Source: Pseudomonas fragi
GTDB lineage: Bacteria > Pseudomonadota > Gammaproteobacteria > Pseudomonadales > Pseudomonadaceae
Assembly: GCF_900105835.1 (NCBI RefSeq)
Contig: NZ_LT629783.1
Span: 4,114,501-4,178,500 of the forward strand
Reading direction: 5' to 3'
Length of the DNA: 64,000 nucleotides
This document shows, in pieces, positions 17,239 through 26,469 of this stretch. A program made the position numbers and the translations under genes. Position 1 is the first letter of the stretch. Every line of letters starts with the position of its first letter. The notes beneath the pieces are model-generated. The model had not been told where the DNA came from. It saw only the letters and a list, made by a program, of their open reading frames with translations, and ran no database searches.

Positions 17239-18213
17239 TTAGCTCTGTAAAAACTGCTCCGCGTGATGGCACGCAACCTGGCGGTTATCGAGCACCCGCA
17301 ACGCCGGCTCGACTGTGCTGCACAGCTCCGTGGCATACGGGCAGCGCTTGTGGAAGGCGCAACCCGATGGCGGGTTCAGCGGGTTGGGCAGCTCGCCGAC
17401 GATCTTGATCTTCGGCTTGAGCGGGTCCGGGTGGATGGTCGGGGTGGCCGACAGCAGTGCCTGGGTGTAGGGGTGCAGCGGCCGGGTGTAGATCTCTTCC
17501 TTGGGGCCCATTTCTACCGGGCGGCCCAGGTACATCACCAGTACCGTGTCAGCCACATGCCGCACCACCGCCAGGTTGTGCGAGATAAACACGTAGGCAG
17601 TGTTGAACTCTTGCTGCAAATCCATAAACAGGTTGAGCACCTGCGCCTGGATCGATACGTCCAGCGCCGAGGTCGGTTCATCCGCCACCAGCACCTTGGG
17701 TTGCAGCATCATGGCCCGGGCCAGGGCGATACGCTGGCGCTGGCCGCCCGAGAACATATGCGGGTAGCGCTGGTAATGCTCGGGGCGCAAGCCAACCTGT
17801 TTCATCATGGCCTGGACTTTTTCGCGACGTTCGCTGGCGTTCAGTTTGGTGTTGATCAATAGCGGTTCAGCCAACTGGTCGCCGATTTTCTGCCGTGGGT
17901 TGAGCGAGGCGTAGGGGCTCTGGAACACCATCTGTACGTCTTTGCGCAGTTGCTTGCGCTCGGCTTTGTTGGCCCCGGCGACTTCTTGCCCGGCAATTTT
18001 CAACGAGCCCGAGGACGGTTCTTCAATCAGGGTCAAGGCGCGGGCCAGGGTGGACTTGCCACAACCGGACTCGCCCACCACGGCCAGGGTTTTGCCGGCT
18101 TCCAGTTCAAATGACACGCCGTTAAGTGCGCGCACCAGGGCATGGCCTTTGAACATGCCACGGGACACTTCGTAGTGACGGGTTAGGTCGCGGGCGGTAA
18201 GAACAACAGTCAT
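17239..18213 (-). CDS. dppF: Dipeptide ABC transporter ATP-binding protein DppF
   Basis: ATPase of 324 residues powering dipeptide import. Walker A GESGCGKST is at 47-55, the Q-loop in VFQSPYASLNP, signature FSGGQRQRIALARAMML, Walker B VLVADEPTSALD. The oligopeptide-transporter C-terminal extension with its Cys-rich signature (CAFHKRCPYATELC) is present and in relatives binds an iron-sulfur cluster. The start at 18213 shares one base with the dppD stop, showing tight coupling. It is the last gene of the dpp operon. Confidence 0.93.
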   Translation of the reverse strand: MTVVLTARDLTRHYEVSRGMFKGHALVRALNGVSFELEAGKTLAVVGESGCGKSTLARALTLIEEPSSGSLKIAGQEVAGANKAERKQLRKDVQMVFQSPYASLNPRQKIGDQLAEPLLINTKLNASERREKVQAMMKQVGLRPEHYQRYPHMFSGGQRQRIALARAMMLQPKVLVADEPTSALDVSIQAQVLNLFMDLQQEFNTAYVFISHNLAVVRHVADTVLVMYLGRPVEMGPKEEIYTRPLHPYTQALLSATPTIHPDPLKPKIKIVGELPNPLNPPSGCAFHKRCPYATELCSTVEPALRVLDNRQVACHHAEQFLQS

Positions 18214-19181
18214 TACGCCACCTCCTGATTCAAGGGGAAGAAGCAGCGCACCTGGCTGTGAGCCTGTTGCTCCAGCGCAGGACGTTGTTGACGGCATTGT
18301 TCTTGTACATACGGGCAGCGCGGTGACAGCAGGCAGCCTTTGGGCCGGTCATAGCGGCCGGGCACGATGCCGGGCAAGGTCGACAGACGGGCAGCGCCCA
18401 TGCTGTGTTCCGGGATCGCGGCCAGCAGCGCCTCGCTGTACGGGTGCGCCGGTACATCAAACAGCCCCGGCACGTTGCCCACTTCCACGGCCTGGCCGGC
18501 GTACATCACGCATACCCGCTGGGCGGTTTCGGCTACCACGGCGAGGTCGTGGGTGATCAGCACCAGGCCCATGTTCTGCTCCCGTTGCAGGCTGAGCAGC
18601 AGGTCCATGATCTGCGCCTGGATGGTCACGTCCAGGGCGGTGGTCGGTTCGTCGGCAATCAGCAGTTTGGGTTCTCCGGCGATGGCCATGGCAATTGCCA
18701 CGCGCTGGCTCATACCGCCCGACAATTGGTGCGGGTAGGCATCCATACGGCTGGCGGCTCCCGGGATTTCAACTTTTTCCAGCAGCTCGATCGCACGTTT
18801 GCGCGCCGCCTTACCGGACATTTTCAGGTGCAGGCGCAGCACTTCTTCGATCTGGAAGCCCACGGTGTAGCTGGGGTTCAGCGCGGTCATGGGGTCCTGG
18901 AAGACCATCGCCATGTCTTTGCCGACGATCTGCCGACGTTGACGGGCGCTGAGGGTCAGCATGTTCTTGCCATCGAAGGTCAGGGCGTCGGCGGTGACGA
19001 TACCGGGGTGCTCGATCAGGCCCATCAACGCCATCATGGTCACGGACTTGCCCGACCCCGACTCGCCGACAATCGCCAGGACTTCGCCTTTATCCACCGA
19101 CAGGCTCAGGCCGTCGACTACGGGGACGGCGCTGGCGTCGCCAAAGCGCACGTTGAGATTCTTGATTTCTAACAGTGACAT
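18213..19181 (-). CDS. dppD: Dipeptide ABC transporter ATP-binding protein DppD
   Basis: Partner ATPase of DppF, 322 residues. Walker A GESGSGKS is at 39-46, signature [15 protein letters not shown], Walker [13 protein letters not shown], and the C-terminal Cys motif [14 protein letters not shown] matches the oligo/dipeptide ATPase tail. The start at 19181 (MSLLEIKNL) has a GAGGGGA ribosome site 8 bases upstream. Ten bases separate it from dppC and it overlaps dppF by one base. Confidence 0.93.
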   Translation of the reverse strand: MSLLEIKNLNVRFGDASAVPVVDGLSLSVDKGEVLAIVGESGSGKSVTMMALMGLIEHPGIVTADALTFDGKNMLTLSARQRRQIVGKDMAMVFQDPMTALNPSYTVGFQIEEVLRLHLKMSGKAARKRAIELLEKVEIPGAASRMDAYPHQLSGGMSQRVAIAMAIAGEPKLLIADEPTTALDVTIQAQIMDLLLSLQREQNMGLVLITHDLAVVAETAQRVCVMYAGQAVEVGNVPGLFDVPAHPYSEALLAAIPEHSMGAARLSTLPGIVPGRYDRPKGCLLSPRCPYVQEQCRQQRPALEQQAHSQVRCFFPLNQEVA

Positions 19182-19191
19182 GGGAATCCCC

Positions 19192-20103
19192 TCAGGCGGC
19201 GTTTTTGAGTTTCGGGTCCAGCGCATCGCGCAGACCGTCGCCCATCAGGTTGATTGCCAGCACGCTGAGCAAAATGGTCAAGCCGGGCAGGCTCACGACC
19301 CACCACGCACGTTCGATATAGTCGCGGGCCGAGGCCAGCATGGTGCCCCACTCCGGGGTTGGCGGTTGCACGCCAAGGCCGAGGAAGCCCAGGGCTGCAG
19401 CGTCGAGGATCGCCGAGGAGAAACTCAGGGTGGCCTGCACGATCAGCGGTGCCATGCAGTTGGGCAGCACGGTGATAAACATCAGGCGCGGCAGGCTGGC
19501 ACCGGCCAGGCGGGCAGCGGTTACATAGTCGCGGTTCAGTTCACCCATCACGGCGGCACGGGTCAGACGTACATAGGACGGCAGCGAGACCACGGCAATG
19601 GCGATCACGGTGTTGATCAGGCCAGGGCCGAGGATGGCGACAATCGCCACAGCCAGCAGCAGGGACGGCAGGGCCAGCATGATGTCCATCAACCGCATGA
19701 TGCCCGGGCCCATAAAACGCGGGAAAAACCCGGCAATCAGGCCCAGGATCACGCCCGGAATCAGCGAGATCACTACCGACGACAAACCGATCAGCAGCGA
19801 CAGGCGCGAGCCTTCGATCAGTCGTGACAGCAGGTCACGACCTAACTCGTCGGTGCCCAGCAAAAATTGCCACTGGCCGCCCTCCAGCCACACCGGCGGG
19901 GTCAGCAGGAAGTCGCGGTATTGCTCGCTCGGGCTATGGGGGGCGACCCACGGCGCGAAGATCGCGCAGAACACAATGATGCACATGAAAATCAGGCCCG
20001 CGACGGCGCCCTTGTTGCGGGAGAAGGCGTGCCAGAACTCTTTGTAAGGCGATGGATAAAGCAGGCTTTGATCCACTTCGGTCGTGCTTGGGGAGTTACT
20101 CAT
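19192..20103 (-). CDS. dppC: Dipeptide ABC transporter permease DppC
   Basis: Inner-membrane permease of 303 residues. An N-terminal cytoplasmic stretch precedes helix 1 ([21 protein letters not shown]), the OppC-type loop [17 protein letters not shown] follows, and the transport signature [20 protein letters not shown] contacts the ATPases. The start at 20103 ([10 protein letters not shown]) lies 10 bases downstream of the dppB stop. Confidence 0.92.
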   Translation of the reverse strand: MSNSPSTTEVDQSLLYPSPYKEFWHAFSRNKGAVAGLIFMCIIVFCAIFAPWVAPHSPSEQYRDFLLTPPVWLEGGQWQFLLGTDELGRDLLSRLIEGSRLSLLIGLSSVVISLIPGVILGLIAGFFPRFMGPGIMRLMDIMLALPSLLLAVAIVAILGPGLINTVIAIAVVSLPSYVRLTRAAVMGELNRDYVTAARLAGASLPRLMFITVLPNCMAPLIVQATLSFSSAILDAAALGFLGLGVQPPTPEWGTMLASARDYIERAWWVVSLPGLTILLSVLAINLMGDGLRDALDPKLKNAA

Positions 20104-20113
20104 GGTCAGGATC

Positions 20114-21124
20114 TCAGCGCTGGTGACGGATGCGTGGGTTGGCAAAGCCGTAGAGGATGTCGACTACGAAGTTGACCAGAATCACCAGGCAGGCGATTAG
20201 CAGGATGCCGTTTTGCACCACGGGATAGTCCCGGGCGCCGATGGCTTCGATCAGCCATTTGCCGATACCCGGCCACGAAAAGATGGTTTCGGTCAGTACG
20301 GCACCGGCCAGCAGGGTGCCCACTTGCAGACCGACCACGGTCAGTACCGGGATCAGGGCGTTGCGCAGGCCATGCACAAACACCACGCGGGCGGGCGACA
20401 GGCCCTTGGCGCGGGCAGTACGGATGTAGTCTTCGCGCAGCACTTCGAGCATCGATGAGCGGGTCATCCGCGCGATCACGGCCAGCGGGATGGTGCCCAG
20501 CACAATGGCGGGCAGGATCAAGTGGTGCAGCGCGTCCCAGAAGGCTTCGGGCTCGTCGCTGAGCAGGGTGTCGATCAACATGAAGCCGGTCTTTGGTTCG
20601 ATGTCGTACAACAGGTCGATACGCCCGGACACCGGGGTCCAGCCCAGGCCCACGGAGAAGAACATGATCAGGATCAGGCCCCACCAGAAGATCGGCATCG
20701 AATAACCCGCCAGGGAGATACCCATCACCCCGTGGTCAAACAATGAACCACGCTTGAGTGCTGCGATCACTCCCGCCAGTAGCCCGAGGATACCGGCGAA
20801 CAACAGTGCGGCGCTGGCCAGTTCCAGTGTGGCGGGGAACAGCGCGGAAAATTCGCTCCATACGCTTTCACGGGTACGCAATGACTCGCCCAGATCACCA
20901 TGTGCCAGCTTGGTGATGTAGTCGATGTACTGCTCGTGCAGCGGCTTGTTCAGACCCAGGCGCTCCATGGCCTGGGCGTGCATTTCGGGGTCGACCCTGC
21001 GTTCACCCATCATGACTTCGACCGGATCACCCGGAATCATGCGAATCAGGGCAAAGGTGAGCAAGGTGATGCCGAAGAACGTGGGGATCAACAACCCCAC
21101 TCGGCGGGCAATAAAACTAAACAT
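20114..21124 (-). CDS. dppB: Dipeptide ABC transporter permease DppB
   Basis: Inner-membrane permease of 336 residues, the usual DppB length. It begins MFSFIARRVGLLIPTFFGITLLTF, has the long periplasmic loop typical of OppB/DppB (about residues 30-100), and the signature RTARAKGLSPARVVFVHGLRNA. The gene follows the adjacent binding protein by 74 bases and leads dppBCDF. Confidence 0.93.
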   Translation of the reverse strand: MFSFIARRVGLLIPTFFGITLLTFALIRMIPGDPVEVMMGERRVDPEMHAQAMERLGLNKPLHEQYIDYITKLAHGDLGESLRTRESVWSEFSALFPATLELASAALLFAGILGLLAGVIAALKRGSLFDHGVMGISLAGYSMPIFWWGLILIMFFSVGLGWTPVSGRIDLLYDIEPKTGFMLIDTLLSDEPEAFWDALHHLILPAIVLGTIPLAVIARMTRSSMLEVLREDYIRTARAKGLSPARVVFVHGLRNALIPVLTVVGLQVGTLLAGAVLTETIFSWPGIGKWLIEAIGARDYPVVQNGILLIACLVILVNFVVDILYGFANPRIRHQR

Positions 21125-21198
21125 CGTTTGGTGTTCCTTATCAGCCGGTCAGGCAGGTCCGCCAGGGTTCAGGTAAACCCCGGCGGGTTTTTATTGTT

Positions 21199-22794
21199 CT
21201 ACTTCACCTGGGTTGTGGCGAAGTTGTTGTTGGTCAGGGGGCTAAGGGTATAGCCCTCGACATTTTTACGCATCGCAGTAAACAGCATAGGATGGGTTAC
21301 GTTGATCCAGGGTTGGTCCTGATTAAAAATCACCTGTGCCTGTTGATAGAGCCCGGCCCGCTGGGAGGGTTCAGTGATACCGCGGGCTTTGGTGATCAGG
21401 GCTTCGAAGTCCTTGTTGCACCAGCGCGCGTAGTTCTCGCCGTTTTTCGCCGCCTCGCAGCTGAGCATCGGGGTGAGGAAGTTGTCCGGGTCGCCGTTGT
21501 CGCCCCCCCATCCGGTCGACACCAGGTCATGTTCGCCATTTTTGGCGCGCTTGAGCATTTCGCCCCATTCCATGACCCGGATATCCAGCTTGAGGCCGAT
21601 TTGCGCCAGGTCGGACTGCAGCAATTGCGCACCCAGCATCGGGTTGGGGTTGGTCGGGCCGCCGCCATTACGGGTGAACAGGGTCAGTACTGTGCCTTCG
21701 GGCACTCCGGCTTCCTTGAGCAGGGCCCGGGCCTTGTCCAGGTCGCGGGGCGGCCGCGCAATGCTGGTGTTATAGCCCAGCATGGTCGGCGGGTAGGGGT
21801 TGATGGCCAGCAGGGCATTGCCTTCACCGTGTACGGAGTTCAGGTAGGTCTGCTTGTCAAAGGCCATGTCGATGGCTTTGCGCACGCGCACATCGCTCAA
21901 GTACTTGTGGCTGGTGTTCATGGCGATGTAGCTGGTCATCAGGGCGGCCAGCTCATCGACCTTGAGGTTGGAGTCCTTGCGGATGTTCTTGACGTCATCG
22001 GGCTTGGGGTACAGCGCGATCTGGCATTCGTTGGCCTTGAGTTTTTGCAGGCGCACATTGCTGTCGGTGGCGATGGCGAAGATCAGGTTATCGCTGGGCG
22101 GCTTGCCGCGAAAATAATCCGGGTTGGCCTTGAAGCGTACCTGGGCATCCTTGTTATAGCGCACGAAGATAAACGGGCCGGTGCCGATGGGCTTGTTGTT
22201 GAGGTCGGCGGTTTTGCCGGACTTGAGCAACTGGTCGGCGTATTCGGCGGAATAGATGGAGTTGAACGGCATGGCCACGTCGCGCAGGAATGGCGCTTCA
22301 GGGTGGTTGAGGGTGATTTTCACCGTCATGTCGTCCACTTTCTCGACGCTTTTGAGCAGATTCTTGAAGCCCATGCTTTCAAAGTAGGGGTAACCGACCA
22401 ACGACAGTTTGTGCCACGGGTGATTCGGGTCCAGCTGGCGCTGAAAACTCCAGATCACATCGTCGGCGTTCAGGTTTCGGGTCGGTTTGAAATAATCGGT
22501 GGAGTGGAACTTCACGCCGGGGCGCAGGTAGAAGGTGTATTCAAGGCCGTCGGGGCTGATGTCCCAACGCTCGGCCAGGGCCGGTTCCACATCGGTACTG
22601 CCGGGGGCGAAGTCGGCCAGGCGGTTGAGGATGGTTTCAGCCGAGGCGTCGGCGGTAACGGCGGTGGTGAACTGGACGATGTCGAACCCTTCAGGGCTGG
22701 CTTCAGTGCAGACCACCAGGTTTTTCGCGCTCACACTGACAGCGGTGCTGAGCAGTGCCGCGGCCAGGGCGGTGCGTAGCGGAAGTCTCTTCAT
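21199..22794 (-). CDS. dppA: Dipeptide/peptide-binding protein, DppA paralogue nearest dppB
   Basis: Periplasmic binding protein of 531 residues (SBP class 5). Signal peptide MKRLPLRTALAAALLSTAVSVSA is followed by LVVCTEASPEGFD, the family start. The peptide amino-terminus is bound by an Asp within GGDNGDPDNF in relatives, and this motif is present. Start at 22794 is chosen for the signal peptide; the open frame continues 183 bases upstream without one. In PAO1 this position is held by PA4502. It is the most diverged of the three paralogues in this window. Confidence 0.92.
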   Translation of the reverse strand: MKRLPLRTALAAALLSTAVSVSAKNLVVCTEASPEGFDIVQFTTAVTADASAETILNRLADFAPGSTDVEPALAERWDISPDGLEYTFYLRPGVKFHSTDYFKPTRNLNADDVIWSFQRQLDPNHPWHKLSLVGYPYFESMGFKNLLKSVEKVDDMTVKITLNHPEAPFLRDVAMPFNSIYSAEYADQLLKSGKTADLNNKPIGTGPFIFVRYNKDAQVRFKANPDYFRGKPPSDNLIFAIATDSNVRLQKLKANECQIALYPKPDDVKNIRKDSNLKVDELAALMTSYIAMNTSHKYLSDVRVRKAIDMAFDKQTYLNSVHGEGNALLAINPYPPTMLGYNTSIARPPRDLDKARALLKEAGVPEGTVLTLFTRNGGGPTNPNPMLGAQLLQSDLAQIGLKLDIRVMEWGEMLKRAKNGEHDLVSTGWGGDNGDPDNFLTPMLSCEAAKNGENYARWCNKDFEALITKARGITEPSQRAGLYQQAQVIFNQDQPWINVTHPMLFTAMRKNVEGYTLSPLTNNNFATTQVK

Positions 22795-22879
22795 AGCAAC
22801 CCTCTCCAAATCGGGTGAGCCAGCGTAACGACTACGGCTGATTCGTCGAATCAGCCGCGATCTTTGGGTTGTAAGCTTT

Positions 22880-24244
22880 TTACAAAATGTTGAACGGGAT
22901 GGTCGTGACCAGGCGGAATTCGTTGATGTTGCCGTCAGACTGGTTTTTGCTGGCACGGTGCGTGGTGTAGGTGGCACGAATCGCGGTGGCTTTCAGCGGG
23001 CCACTTTGAATTGCATAGGACGTGCCAACGCTGTACTCGTAATGGGTTTCGCCGTCCATGTTCTTCACGTCGTAGGCGGTGCCTGTGTACTTGGTGCCGT
23101 CGATATCCCAGCCACGAGCGTGGTAGGCGTTGAACTTGAGGCCCGGAATGCCGTACTGCGCCATGTTGATGCTGTAGGCCAGTTGCAGGGATTTCTCGTT
23201 CGGGCCGTTGAAGTCCGACAGCAGTGAGTTGGCCAGGTAGATGCCGTTGGTTTCGTGCAGGTAGTCGAAGTACTCGTCACCGACGATTTGCTGGAACGAC
23301 AGGCTGACCGTGTGAGCCTGATGGTTCAGGGCGAAGGCCAGGCTGTAGGCATCGTTGTTGATGTTGCCCAGGGCCTTGCTGCCGGTATCCAGGGTCTTGT
23401 AGTAGTTGAAGTTGGTGTTCAGGGCCAGTGTGGCGCTGTCGCCCATGTCGTGGACGGCGCCGAAGTAGTACTGGTTCCAGAAGTCTTCAACGTGGGTGGC
23501 GTACAGCGTGGTCTTCAGGCTTTTGAGCGGCTGGTAGTTGAGCCCGGCAACGCTGGCGCGATCGGTCTCGATCGTGGAAGGGCCGTATTCGCTGCGAAAC
23601 TTGCTCAGGCTCGACTCGGTTCGCGGGGATACGCGGTCAAAGGAGCCGGCATCGAACGACAGGTTGTTGAACTCTTCGCTATGCAGGCCCACCCCTTGAA
23701 AGCTGGAAGGCAGTGCCCGGTTACCGATCACATCGATGGTCGGGCTGCTGAAGTTCTGTCGGCCGACGGTCAGCGTGGTGTTGGAGATGCGCGCGCTGAG
23801 GTTGGCCAGGCCCAGTTTGCTCCACTGGCCGACTGCGTCGCCGTCGCTGTGGGTCAGGGTGCGGTTGTTTGGCCCGGCGATGTCCTTGGCGTCGCGGTCC
23901 AGTGCTACGGCGTTGTACGCCGCTACCTGGGTGCTGAAACCGACGGTGCCTTCGGTGAAGCCCGAGGTGTAGTTGAGGATGGTGCCCTGCACCCAGTTGA
24001 TCCGGCGCGGGGTGGACTCACGGGTACCGTGGTTGTTGTAGCTGAAGCGGTCATCGCGACGGCGAAGCTCGTTGGCGTACCAGTTGCGGGTAGTGCCGCC
24101 CAGGGTCTGGTCTTCGATAAAGCCCTTGGTCTCGCTTTGAGCGCTGGTGGCTTTCAATTCGGTGGGCATAAATTCATCGGCATTGGCCATCGCCGTGATG
24201 CTGCTGATGGACAAGGCCAATAACGCGCTGCTGGTGAGTTTCAT
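22880..24244 (-). CDS. opdP: OprD-family outer-membrane porin for dipeptides (OpdP/OpdD-like)
   Basis: Outer-membrane channel of 454 residues. Signal peptide MKLTSSALLALSISSITAMANA, then the OprD start with FIEDQTLGGTTRNWYANELRRRDD and an 18-strand barrel pattern ending FRLVTTIPFNIL with a polar/aromatic terminus. Basic residues cluster along the presumed pore ladder, as in anionic-carboxylate-selective OprD porins. It is embedded between dppA paralogues, just where PAO1 has opdP (PA4501), whose product takes up Gly-Glu dipeptide and some carbapenems. Substrate here is inferred from position. Confidence 0.9.
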   Translation of the reverse strand: MKLTSSALLALSISSITAMANADEFMPTELKATSAQSETKGFIEDQTLGGTTRNWYANELRRRDDRFSYNNHGTRESTPRRINWVQGTILNYTSGFTEGTVGFSTQVAAYNAVALDRDAKDIAGPNNRTLTHSDGDAVGQWSKLGLANLSARISNTTLTVGRQNFSSPTIDVIGNRALPSSFQGVGLHSEEFNNLSFDAGSFDRVSPRTESSLSKFRSEYGPSTIETDRASVAGLNYQPLKSLKTTLYATHVEDFWNQYYFGAVHDMGDSATLALNTNFNYYKTLDTGSKALGNINNDAYSLAFALNHQAHTVSLSFQQIVGDEYFDYLHETNGIYLANSLLSDFNGPNEKSLQLAYSINMAQYGIPGLKFNAYHARGWDIDGTKYTGTAYDVKNMDGETHYEYSVGTSYAIQSGPLKATAIRATYTTHRASKNQSDGNINEFRLVTTIPFNIL

Positions 24245-24572
24245 GGTTGAGGCTCCTCTTTGGTTTCTTCTTTTTATGGCCGGTCTTTTTTTGTGTTGAC
24301 TCGGCTGTTGTGAAACGCTTTAAAGCATTGCAAACGTTTGCCAGCTACCCGATAGGCGAAGTTTGAGCGGGCCATCAGAAGAGTGGCCTGCTGATACCGC
24401 ACTGTTGTTCACTGAACCGGCTTCTGCCTCTGTGGGAGCGGGCTTGCTCGCGATGGTCGTTAACGATGACGCGTATTTACTGAGTAAATGCCGCGCCCTG
24501 AAGACCATCGCGAGCAAGCCCGCTCCCACACTTGACCAGCGTCACTGCTGATACCGGGGGTTGTCGGGCAAG
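24245..24572. other. Intergenic region upstream of opdP
   Basis: It holds the opdP promoter region in the first 120 bases and a class B REP pair at 24431-24530. No gene is seen. Confidence 0.55.
24431..24530. repeat. REP pair, class B (GTGGGAGCGGGCTTGCTCGCGA type)
   Basis: Arms TGTGGGAGCGGGCTTGCTCG and CGAGCAAGCCCGCTCCCACA face each other around a 55-base spacer that itself holds ATTTACTGAGTAAAT, a short palindrome. Typical Pseudomonas REPIN. Confidence 0.9.
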
Positions 24573-26171
24573 TTAGTCCTTGAGGCTCACACCCGAGAAG
24601 GCGTTACGCCCAAAGGGGCTGACCGTGAAACCTTCGACCTTGGCGCTCAGCGGCTGGTTGACCGTAGAGTGCGCAATGGGGGTGATCGGCACCTGTTGCT
24701 TGAGCAACTGCTGGGCCTGTTTGTAGAGCACCGTGCGCTGGTCGCGATCGGTCACGACCTTGGCGTTCTTGACCAGGGTGTCGTATTCCTTGTTGCACCA
24801 CATGGAGTAGTTGTTGCCGCCAATCGCGTCGCAGCTGTACAGGGTGCCGAGCCAGTTGTCCGGGTCACCGTTGTCGCCGGTCCAGCCGATCAGGCTGATA
24901 TCGTGCTCGCCGTTTTTGGTGCGCTTGATGTACTCGCCCCATTCATAGCTGACGATCTTGACCTTGAGGCCGATCTTGGCCCAGTCCGACTGCAGCATCT
25001 CGGCCATAAGCTTGGCGTTCGGGTTGTAAGGGCGCTGTACGGGCATGGCCCACAGGGTAATCTCGGTACCGTCCTTGACCCCGGCGGCCTTGAGCAGCTC
25101 CTTGGCTTTTTCCGGGTTGTAGGCGGCGTCGGTAATGGTCTCGTCGTAGGACCACTGGGTCGGCGGCATGGCGTTGACGGCTTTCTGGCCTGCGCCCTGG
25201 TAGACGGCTTTGAGGATCTCGTCCTTGTTGACCGCCATGTCCAGTGCCTGACGCACTTGCAACTGGTCAAACGGTTTGTGCTGCACGTTGTAGGCGATGT
25301 AACCGAGGTTGAAACCGGGTTTTTCGATGACCTGCAGCTTAGGGTCGGCCTTGAGCCCGGCAACGTCGGCAGGGCGTGGGTTAAGCGAGACCTGGCACTC
25401 GTTTTTACGCAGCTTTTGCATGCGCGCCGAGGCATCGACACTGATCGAGAAAATCAGGTTGTCGAGTTTGACCTGGCTCGGGTCCCAGTAGTCCTTGTTG
25501 GCGGCATAGCGAATGTTGGAGTCTTTTTGGTAACGCTGGAACACGTACGGGCCGGTGCCCACAGGCTTCTGGTTAATGTCGCTGGGCTTGCCGGACTTGA
25601 GCAACTGGTCGGCATACTCGGCCGACAGGATCGCGGCAAAGCTCATGGCCAGGTTCTGGATAAAGGCGGCGTCCACCGTGTTGAGCTTCATGACCACGGT
25701 CATCGGGTCGGTTTTCTCGACGCTGGCGATGTTCTTGTCCAGGCTCATCCCGGTGAAGTACGGGAACTCGGTCGGGTAGGCCTTGCGGAACGGATGCTCG
25801 GGGTTGAGCATGCGGTTGAAGGTGAAGAGCACGTCATCGGCGTTGAAGTTGCGGGTCGGGGTAAACCACTTGGTAGTGTGGAACTTGACCCCGTCACGCA
25901 GATGGAACGTCCAGGTCAGGCCGTCTTCGGAAACATCCCAGCTCGTCGCCAGGGCCGGGATCGCGGCGGTGCCACCCTTTTCAAATTCGGCGAGGCGGTT
26001 GTAAATCGGCTCGGACGCGTCGTTGTCGGTGGCGGTGGTGTATTGCGCAGTATCAAAACCGGCCGGGCTGCCTTCGGAGCAAAATACCAGGCTGTTGGCG
26101 GCACTGGCGAGCGGGCTGCCGGCAAGTACGCCGGCGCTGATAAGTACAGATAAAACCAGAGGGTTGCGCAT
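24573..26171 (-). CDS. dppA: Dipeptide-binding protein, DppA paralogue (middle copy)
   Basis: Periplasmic SBP class 5 protein of 532 residues. Signal peptide MRNPLVLSVLISAGVLAGSPLASA, then LVFCSEGSPAGFDTAQYTTA. The peptide-binding motif WTGDNGDPDNW and the conserved Cys pair (YSCDAIGGNNYSMWC) are present. It is close to the neighbouring copy at 26470-28095 throughout its length, pointing to a tandem duplication. Equivalent genes in PAO1 (PA4496, PA4497, PA4500) bind different dipeptide sets. Confidence 0.93.
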   Translation of the reverse strand: MRNPLVLSVLISAGVLAGSPLASAANSLVFCSEGSPAGFDTAQYTTATDNDASEPIYNRLAEFEKGGTAAIPALATSWDVSEDGLTWTFHLRDGVKFHTTKWFTPTRNFNADDVLFTFNRMLNPEHPFRKAYPTEFPYFTGMSLDKNIASVEKTDPMTVVMKLNTVDAAFIQNLAMSFAAILSAEYADQLLKSGKPSDINQKPVGTGPYVFQRYQKDSNIRYAANKDYWDPSQVKLDNLIFSISVDASARMQKLRKNECQVSLNPRPADVAGLKADPKLQVIEKPGFNLGYIAYNVQHKPFDQLQVRQALDMAVNKDEILKAVYQGAGQKAVNAMPPTQWSYDETITDAAYNPEKAKELLKAAGVKDGTEITLWAMPVQRPYNPNAKLMAEMLQSDWAKIGLKVKIVSYEWGEYIKRTKNGEHDISLIGWTGDNGDPDNWLGTLYSCDAIGGNNYSMWCNKEYDTLVKNAKVVTDRDQRTVLYKQAQQLLKQQVPITPIAHSTVNQPLSAKVEGFTVSPFGRNAFSGVSLKD

Positions 26172-26469
26172 GGCGTTCCCTATCCTTCTTCTTGTTTTTG
26201 AGTCCTGAGCGCGCCTTGATCGAAGGCGTACGGTTCAGGGCGTCGATTTCATCATCTACGCAACCGCACCCTTGCAATGGACTGGCTGTTTGTCGACGTT
26301 AAGCAGTCGGCATTCACCGGTAAATGCATGGGGTCTGACAAAACTGTAGGAATTGTCTCTGCGTCCTATAGCCTCTGATGTAGTCAGAAGTGGCTTTAGG
26401 CTGTAGGTGATTTCCACCGTCCTGGTAGATAAGTGAATGCAGCCTTATAGCCGCATTCACCGGTCCTTG
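26172..26469. other. Intergenic region between two dppA copies
   Basis: Nearly 300 bases without a recognisable gene or hairpin terminator. It may hold a separate promoter for the middle copy; none is clear by eye. Confidence 0.5.
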